Origin: Bacteroidales bacterium
GTDB lineage: Bacteria > Bacteroidota > Bacteroidia > Bacteroidales > Muribaculaceae
Direction of reading: 5' to 3'
Length of the DNA: 45,012 nt
Assembly: GCA_019416285.1 (NCBI GenBank)
Contig: DXXM01000029.1
Coordinates: 1 to 45,012 of the forward strand
Position numbers and translations under genes: made by a program. The notes beneath the pieces were generated by a model. That model searched no databases, was not told where the DNA came from, and saw only the letters and a list, made by a program, of their open reading frames with translations. This document shows positions 44,971 to 45,012 of the stretch, one piece after another. How positions within the stretch are numbered: position 1 is the stretch's first letter; the number at the start of each line of letters is the position of its first letter.

Positions 44971-45010
44971 TTGAAAAGGGACCCAGGTACAGCAATTGAA
45001 AAGGGACCCA
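44971..45010. repeat. 15-bp direct repeat, possible insertion-sequence end
   Basis: TTGAAAAGGGACCCA occurs at 44971-44985 and again at 44996-45010, a period of 25 bases. Closely spaced repeats of this kind occur at the ends of IS21-family elements, where the transposase binds several times. No transposase is inside the window. Confidence 0.5.
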
Positions 45011-45012
45011 CC

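Larger units (their letters stand above)
44729..45012. other. susC leader and window edge
   Basis: No gene is seen in these 284 bases. They hold a putative susC -7 box, an AT-rich stretch (about 44840-44965) without structure I can name, and the direct repeats at the extreme right end. Confidence 0.5.

Overview
The window looks like chromosomal DNA from a gut Bacteroidales, most likely Muribaculaceae-like (family-level placement is an inference). The evidence is a SusC/SusD pair, lipoproteins with the surface-export signature CSDDDD, promoters of the Bacteroidota type (TTTG, about 20 bp, TAnnTTTG), an ECF sigma/anti-sigma/STN-receptor unit and many secreted glycosidases. No tRNA, rRNA, CRISPR array or complete mobile element was seen.

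Region 1 (118-13996, + strand) is a tightly packed six-gene operon whose upstream end lies outside the window. It encodes a GH140-type apiosidase, a GH78 rhamnosidase fused to a sialidase-fold domain, a GH43-like lipoprotein, a large propeller plus (alpha/alpha)6 enzyme resembling the bifunctional GH143-GH142 enzyme BT1020, a second GH78, and an alpha/beta-hydrolase esterase with an STN-like N-terminal domain. Together they point to side-chain degradation of rhamnogalacturonan II (RG-II). A terminator closes it. Region 2 (14298-18545) is a separate GH97-GH95 unit with its own promoter; GH95 may supply the alpha-L-galactosidase (or fucosidase) step of RG-II chain A. A GH28 polygalacturonase (24908-26461, minus) and a divergent YhcH/NanQ-like gene (26654-27214) probably extend the pectin theme.

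Between and after these lie mostly housekeeping genes: rtcB RNA ligase (minus), divergent from a WYL regulator with a perfect palindrome between them; a sodium:neurotransmitter-symporter-family transporter; a glycogen branching enzyme; an ECF sigma/anti-sigma/TonB receptor operon (31011-27300, minus); a DEAD-box helicase with an Asn/Gly-rich tail; and an operon of an Fe-S aldo/keto reductase, a secreted DUF362 protein and a small TonB receptor (32806-36850).

The right end (44728-37012, minus) is a SusC-SusD operon with two further surface lipoproteins and no enzyme, so its substrate cannot be read. Beyond its promoter, the last 42 bases carry two copies of a 15-bp direct repeat that may be the edge of an insertion sequence. 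Every convergent gene pair is separated by one shared hairpin terminator.

The most interesting idea is that the operon carries two bifunctional exo-enzymes built on the same logic. One (GH142-GH143) would remove arabinose and then Dha from RG-II chain D; the other (GH78-sialidase fold) would remove rhamnose and then Kdo from chain C.
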